Shown here in pieces: positions 23,768-27,248 of a DNA stretch of 27,248 bases (the first letter of the stretch is position 1; each line of letters starts with the position of its first letter). Origin of the DNA: JBDIAR01 sp039812545 (GTDB lineage Bacteria > Actinomycetota > Actinomycetes > Actinomycetales > Dermatophilaceae); contig JBDIAR010000020.1 of the NCBI GenBank assembly GCA_039812545.1, forward strand, positions 1 to 27,248, in the 5' to 3' direction. The notes under the pieces were generated by a model. The model was not told the DNA's origin. It did not search any database and saw nothing but the letters and a program-made list of their open reading frames with translations. The translations under genes and the position numbers were made by a program.

Positions 23768-24757
23768 ATGGTGCTTCGTTCGGTCGGGATCAGCCCGCTT
23801 GACGAGATGGTCTACCGCTGCTCCCTGCGCCAACCGCAGGCCTCGGTCTCCGAGATCGCCGAGAGCGCCGGCATCGATCGACTGACCGCCCAGGCCTGCC
23901 TGGACCGGTTGGCGGGCCTGCATCTGATCCAACTGTTGGAGAACCCGCCCGGCGGCCCGGCGCGCGCGGGTGAGGCCACGGTGGTCGCCTCACGCCCCGA
24001 TGTCGCCATCGACCTGCTCGTGGCCCGGCAGCGCGACCGGCTGGACGACGCGCGTCGGGTCGCGCGGCTGCTGCTCGATGAAATGGTCGTCGAGGACCGG
24101 ATGCGTCCGGAGTCCCTCGTCGAGGTGGTCACCGGGCCGGCGATGGTGGCGGCCCGGTTCGCGCAGGTCTGCGGACAGGCCAAGGTGTCCATCAAAGGGC
24201 TCGACAAGCCGCCGTATGCCGTCCCCCGCGAACAGACCGACCCGCAGATCCACGAACTCGCCGAGGCCGGGGTCGTGGTCCGCACCATCTACTCGACCGA
24301 GTCGTGGCAAGACCCGGCCGATCACGAGAACCTCCCGCTGTCGGCCAGCCCGGACGAGGAATGCCGGGCCCACCCCGCCGTCCCGATGAAGCTGATCATC
24401 GTCGACAACACCGTGGCCATCATGCCGTTGACTCTTGGCGAGGGCATCGACAGCGTGCTCCTCGTCCACGGCCGGGCCCTGGTCGAGGCATTGGACGCCC
24501 TCTTCGAGGCGTTGTGGGTGCAGTCCGTCCCGTTGTCGCATCTGCCCCCGGAGGGCGTGGACGACCGGTTGTTGTTCAACCTGCTGGCCTCGGGGATGAA
24601 GGACGAGACGATCGCCCGTCAGCTCGGGGTGAGCGCCCGGACCATCGGTCGGCGGATGAGCGAGGCGATGGCGCGGCTTGGGGCGCGGACCCGCTTCCAG
24701 GCCGGTGTGCTGGCCGCCCGGTCCGGGGAACTGGACACGGACTCGCTGGACCGCTGA
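23768..24757 (+). CDS. LuxR-type transcriptional regulator with TrmB-like N-terminal part
   Basis: A 329-residue regulator of three parts. Residues 1-60 form a winged-helix-like domain (LDEMVYRCSLRQPQASVSEIAESAGIDRLTAQACLDRLAGLHLIQ), as in TrmB-type proteins. A middle domain (about 80-250) contains KVSIKGLDKPPY, GVVVRTIYS and PMKLIIVDNTVAIMPL, resembling the phospholipase-D-like fold used by TrmB-family regulators. The C-terminal LuxR HTH is at about 262-320 (LLFNLLASGMKDETIARQLGVSARTIGRRMSEAM). The combination is common in actinomycetes, where many are encoded near peptide or secondary metabolite genes. No such cluster is visible here. Ligand and target genes are unknown. The ATG at 23768 follows GGAAGGGG by about 13 bases, so the start is moderately certain. 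Confidence 0.85.
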   Translation: MVLRSVGISPLDEMVYRCSLRQPQASVSEIAESAGIDRLTAQACLDRLAGLHLIQLLENPPGGPARAGEATVVASRPDVAIDLLVARQRDRLDDARRVARLLLDEMVVEDRMRPESLVEVVTGPAMVAARFAQVCGQAKVSIKGLDKPPYAVPREQTDPQIHELAEAGVVVRTIYSTESWQDPADHENLPLSASPDEECRAHPAVPMKLIIVDNTVAIMPLTLGEGIDSVLLVHGRALVEALDALFEALWVQSVPLSHLPPEGVDDRLLFNLLASGMKDETIARQLGVSARTIGRRMSEAMARLGARTRFQAGVLAARSGELDTDSLDR

Positions 24758-24774
24758 GCCGGGGGCACCGGCTC
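24756..24774 (+). terminator. Hairpin at the end of the LuxR-type gene
   Basis: GAGCCGG (24756-24762) and CCGGCTC (24768-24774) form a 7-bp stem with a 5-base loop, starting within the stop codon of the regulator gene. No T-tract follows. It could end transcription before the sbcDC promoter region; the rest of the 100-bp gap contains a GGCATAC copy (24791-24797) and nothing else recognised. Confidence 0.4.
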
Positions 24775-24857
24775 GCCGAGCGGGAGCACCGGCATACCGG
24801 CGCCGACTCCCGCGCGTCGCCGGAGGCTCTGTCGGTGGTCCGTTCTACGGTCGGACC

Positions 24858-26081
24858 ATGCGAGCGATCCACACCTCCGACTGGCACCTCGGGCGCGCCC
24901 TGATGGGTGCCGACCTGGGCGCCGCCCAGGCGGCGGTGCTCGACGCGTTGTGCCGATTTGTGGCCGAGCCGCCGGACGGGGTGCCGGTGGACGTGGTGCT
25001 GGTGGCCGGGGACGTGTTCGACCGGGGCGTTCCGCCGGTGGAGTCGATGGAGTTGTTCGAGTCCGTCCTGGAGCGGCTGGTGTCCGTATGCCATGTCGTG
25101 GTGACCTCGGGCAACCACGACTCGGCGCGACGGTTGGGGTTCGGGGCCGGGCTGTTCCGGGAGCGCCTGCACCTGGTGACCGACCTCGCGGCCGTGGACC
25201 GGCCGGTGCTGGTGACCGGGAGCGACGGGGTGACCGCGGCGGTGTACGCCTTCCCGTACCTGGAGCCGGACGAGGCCAGGGGCGTGTTCGGGACGGCGGA
25301 GCGGCCGGTGGCCCGCTCTCACGAGGCGGTGGTCTCGGCGGCGATGGACCGGGTACGAGCCGACGTGGCGGCGCGGGCCGATCGGGGGGCGACGGGAGCG
25401 GCGCGGGGGCCTGCGGGAGCGGCGCGGACGGTGGTGATGGCGCATGCCTTCGTGACCGGGGGGGCACCTTCCCCGAGCGAGCGGACGATCAGTGTGGGCG
25501 GCGTCGAGTCCGTGTCGGCGCGGTGCTTCGCCGGCGTGGACTATGTCGCGCTCGGGCACCTGCATCGCCCGCAGGAGATCGCGGGCCCGGCCGGCACCGT
25601 GGTGCGCTATCCCGGGTCGCCGCTGCGGTATTCGTTCGAGGAGGCCGCGCAGGTCAAGGGCTTCCTCGTCGTCGACCTGCCGGCTGCCGGACCGATCGTG
25701 GTGACCCCGCAGGAGTTGCCGCAGCCGCGCGGGATGGCGGTCCTGCGCGACAGCCTCACCGCGCTCGTCTCCTCCCCGGCATACGGGAGGTATGCCGATG
25801 ACTGGGTCCGGCTGGAAGTCACCGACGACGTGCGTCCCGAGCGGATGATCCCGCGGCTGCGGGAGCGCTTCCCGCACGCCCTGCAGTTCGCCCACGATCC
25901 GGCGAATCGGATCGACGTGCCCGCGGTGCCGACGACCCGACGCGGCGAGGACGACGTGCGCGAGCTCGGAGCCGATTTCATCGCCTATGTCACCGCGCGC
26001 GAGGCGTCGGACACCGAGGTGGCGCTCTTCGAGACCGCGGCCGAGCGGGCCCGACGGCGGATCGCCGCGGCGGGCGCCTGA
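24858..26081 (+). CDS. sbcD: Exonuclease SbcCD nuclease subunit SbcD
   Basis: A 407-residue Mre11-type nuclease that, with SbcC, cuts DNA hairpins and processes double-strand break ends. Metal-binding phosphoesterase motifs are all present: SDWHLG (Asp8, His10), GDVFDRG (Asp52), SGNHDS (Asn86, His87), VMAHAFVTG and YVALGHLHRPQ. Between residues about 170 and 195 there is an Ala/Gly/Arg-rich low-complexity insert (RADRGATGAARGPAGAAR). The C-terminal capping domain is typical and ends in an Ala/Arg-rich tail. The ATG at 24858 fits the conserved beginning MRAIHTSDWHLGR; upstream sequence in frame has no family similarity. sbcC follows after one base (TGAGATG), so the two are coupled. Confidence 0.95.
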   Translation: MRAIHTSDWHLGRALMGADLGAAQAAVLDALCRFVAEPPDGVPVDVVLVAGDVFDRGVPPVESMELFESVLERLVSVCHVVVTSGNHDSARRLGFGAGLFRERLHLVTDLAAVDRPVLVTGSDGVTAAVYAFPYLEPDEARGVFGTAERPVARSHEAVVSAAMDRVRADVAARADRGATGAARGPAGAARTVVMAHAFVTGGAPSPSERTISVGGVESVSARCFAGVDYVALGHLHRPQEIAGPAGTVVRYPGSPLRYSFEEAAQVKGFLVVDLPAAGPIVVTPQELPQPRGMAVLRDSLTALVSSPAYGRYADDWVRLEVTDDVRPERMIPRLRERFPHALQFAHDPANRIDVPAVPTTRRGEDDVRELGADFIAYVTAREASDTEVALFETAAERARRRIAAAGA

Positions 26082-26082
26082 G

Positions 26083-27248
26083 ATGTTCCTCGAACGGCTG
26101 ACCCTGCGAGGCATCGGGCCCTTCGCGGCGCTCGAGGAGATCGACTTCGCCGCCGTCTCGCGCAGCGGGCTGTTCCTGCTGGAGGGGCCCACGGGCTCGG
26201 GCAAGTCGACGGTCATCGACGCGATCTGTTTCGCGCTGTACGGCGGGGTGGCCGCCGCCACGGCCTCGACCGAACGGATCGCCTCGCATCACCTCGGCGC
26301 CGGGGAGCGCCCCGAGATCGACCTCGTCTTCAGTACCGCCCGGGGTCGCTATCGGGTCGTGCGACGACCGGAGTTCGTCCGGCCGAAGAGCCGCGGTGCG
26401 GGGGTGACCACCGAAAAGGCGTCGCAGGCGTTGTACCGGTTGACCGGCGAGGACGATGCCGTCGGCGAACTGTTGTGCCGGAGCGCTCGCGAGATCGGCG
26501 ACGAGATCCTGGACGCCGTGGGGTTGAGCCGGGAGCAGTTCGTCAAAACCGTCGTGCTGCCGCAGGGCGAATTCGCGAATCTGCTGCGGGCCAAGGCCGA
26601 GGACAAGGCCCGGCTGTTGGAGAAACTCTTCGCCGCCGGCGGTTACCGCACCATCCAGGACGAGCTCAAGACCCTCGGCGAGCAGGCATTGGCCCGGCGG
26701 GCCGAGGCGAGCGCCACGATCCTGGCCCGGGTCGACGCCTTCGCCGGCGCCGTCGGGGTGCCGGACGGTGATCGGGTGGCCTTGCGGGATCTGGCGTTGC
26801 GCGACGACGAGTCGGCCCGGCGCGAGGTCGATCGCCTGGTGACCGAGCAGGCGGACGCCGCCGAACGGTCGCGGGCCGACGCGGGTTTGGCCGCGGCCCG
26901 GCGGTCGCAAGCGGAGGACGCGTGGCGGGCGGCGGTCGATGTCGTCGAGCGAGCCGCGCGGCGGGCCGAGCTTCAGGCGACCGCCGCGGCCCTGGCCGGC
27001 CGGGCCGCTTCGATGGACGAACGGCGCGCAGAGGCGGACGCGGCCCGACGGGCGGCCGTCACGACGCCCTCGAGGCGGGCTGCGGAGTCCGCCAGGTCGC
27101 AGCTCGCCGCGGCCCGAGTAGACCTGGAGCGCGCCCGGGCCGGTGTCGTAGCGGTCGGTGTCGCGGAGGTCGGCGTCGTGGAGGTTGGCGTCGTGGAGGT
27201 TGGCGTCGCGGTCGGCGGGGCGGAACTCGACCCGGGTGACGAACGGCG
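26083..27248 (+). CDS. sbcC: Exonuclease SbcCD ATPase subunit SbcC (partial, continues beyond the window)
   Basis: The first 388 residues of a Rad50-type ATPase that works with SbcD. Walker A is GPTGSGKST (35-43) after the usual LTLRGIGPFAALEEIDF, and the conserved VVLPQGEFANLLRAKAEDKARLLEKLF segment is at about 158-183. From about residue 190 an Ala/Arg/Glu-rich coiled coil begins. At residues 357-376 this is interrupted by tandem AVGVA-EVGVV-EVGVV-EVGVA units, which are valine/glycine-rich and not heptad-like. The frame remains open to the last base, so the rest of the coiled coil, the zinc hook and the Walker B half lie outside. The ATG at 26083 follows the sbcD stop by one base. Confidence 0.93.
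   Translation, partial: MFLERLTLRGIGPFAALEEIDFAAVSRSGLFLLEGPTGSGKSTVIDAICFALYGGVAAATASTERIASHHLGAGERPEIDLVFSTARGRYRVVRRPEFVRPKSRGAGVTTEKASQALYRLTGEDDAVGELLCRSAREIGDEILDAVGLSREQFVKTVVLPQGEFANLLRAKAEDKARLLEKLFAAGGYRTIQDELKTLGEQALARRAEASATILARVDAFAGAVGVPDGDRVALRDLALRDDESARREVDRLVTEQADAAERSRADAGLAAARRSQAEDAWRAAVDVVERAARRAELQATAAALAGRAASMDERRAEADAARRAAVTTPSRRAAESARSQLAAARVDLERARAGVVAVGVAEVGVVEVGVVEVGVAVGGAELDPGDER
27151..27210 (+). repeat. 15-bp tandem repeat within sbcC
   Basis: Four in-frame 15-bp units (27151-27165, 27166-27180, 27181-27195, 27196-27210) of the type GAGGTTGGCGTCGTG encode AVGVA, EVGVV, EVGVV and EVGVA. Units two to four differ from each other by only one or two bases, which points to recent slippage-driven expansion. 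Confidence 0.85.

Larger units (their letters stand above)
817..25796. repeat. Dispersed CGGCATAC/GTATGCCG motif family (about 45 copies)
   Basis: The 7-mer GGCATAC or its complement GTATGCC recurs through the window in near-equal numbers on both strands (about 24 and 21). Exact examples: 817-823, 4418-4424, 4713-4719, 4724-4730, 5593-5599, 7420-7426, 10837-10843, 18699-18705, 18717-18723, 24791-24797, 25778-25784, 25790-25796. Most copies are preceded by C (CGGCATAC). They occur inside genes in several codon phases and also between genes. Counting was by eye, so the total may be off by a few. Confidence 0.8.

Noticed and set aside
817..25796. GGCATAC explained as avoidance of the SphI-like palindrome GCATGC
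   Set aside because: GCATGC occurs in the window (for example near 167), and avoidance cannot explain TAT GCC in place of TAC GCC or ATA in place of ATC.
24576..26261. A 561-codon open frame on the minus strand
   Set aside because: Antisense to sbcD and sbcC, whose motifs and junction are unambiguous.

Overview
The window is very GC-rich and densely coded, with actinobacterial start-site and codon habits (GTG starts, GC-rich third positions, CUT1 sugar importer without its own ATPase, branched-chain E1/E2 gene order). It fits a chromosomal segment of an actinomycete, perhaps Micrococcales (Dermatophilaceae/Intrasporangiaceae-like), but the family is a guess. I saw no rRNA, tRNA, CRISPR array, transposase or phage module.

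Layout. 1-535: end of an unrecognised plus-strand gene, apparently frameshifted. 545-6313 (minus): malate synthase A followed by glycolate oxidase subunits GlcD, GlcE and GlcF, with the last three overlapping by one base at stop/start; together they convert glycolate to glyoxylate and then malate. 6376-7377 (minus): a secreted lipoprotein polysaccharide deacetylase with a Thr/Pro repeat linker. 7599-9308 (plus): a secreted glycoamylase-like (PF10091) hydrolase, convergent with 9353-14292 (minus), a sugar uptake operon: solute-binding lipoprotein, two CUT1 permeases and a GH3 beta-glucosidase. LacI-type palindromes lie in front of both the secreted hydrolase and the binding protein, so this block looks like one regulated beta-glucan utilisation locus. 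14549-18317 (minus): E1-alpha, E1-beta and E2 of a 2-oxoacid (probably branched-chain) dehydrogenase. 18544-20701 (minus): dienelactone hydrolase, TRIC-type channel and Nudix hydrolase, probably one operon. 20769-21776 (minus): tandem universal stress protein. 21951-23039 (minus): HisC-like aminotransferase, divergent from a small membrane protein (23106-23492, plus). 23768-24757 (plus): a LuxR-type regulator. 24858 to the end (plus): SbcD and the first part of SbcC.

The most unusual signal is not a gene. The 7-mer GGCATAC (usually CGGCATAC), on either strand, occurs about 45 times where about 3 would be expected from composition. It occurs in several different reading frames and in intergenic DNA, and forces the otherwise rare Ile codon ATA in every Gly-Ile-Pro I found. 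Other notable structures are a 47-bp palindromic element (20718-20764), a 14-bp perfect inverted repeat enclosing 102 bp (23545-23674), and a 15-bp tandem repeat that inserts EVGVV-type pentapeptides into the SbcC coiled coil and resembles the repeat in the deacetylase linker. I did not find a clearly new multi-gene system such as a defence island.
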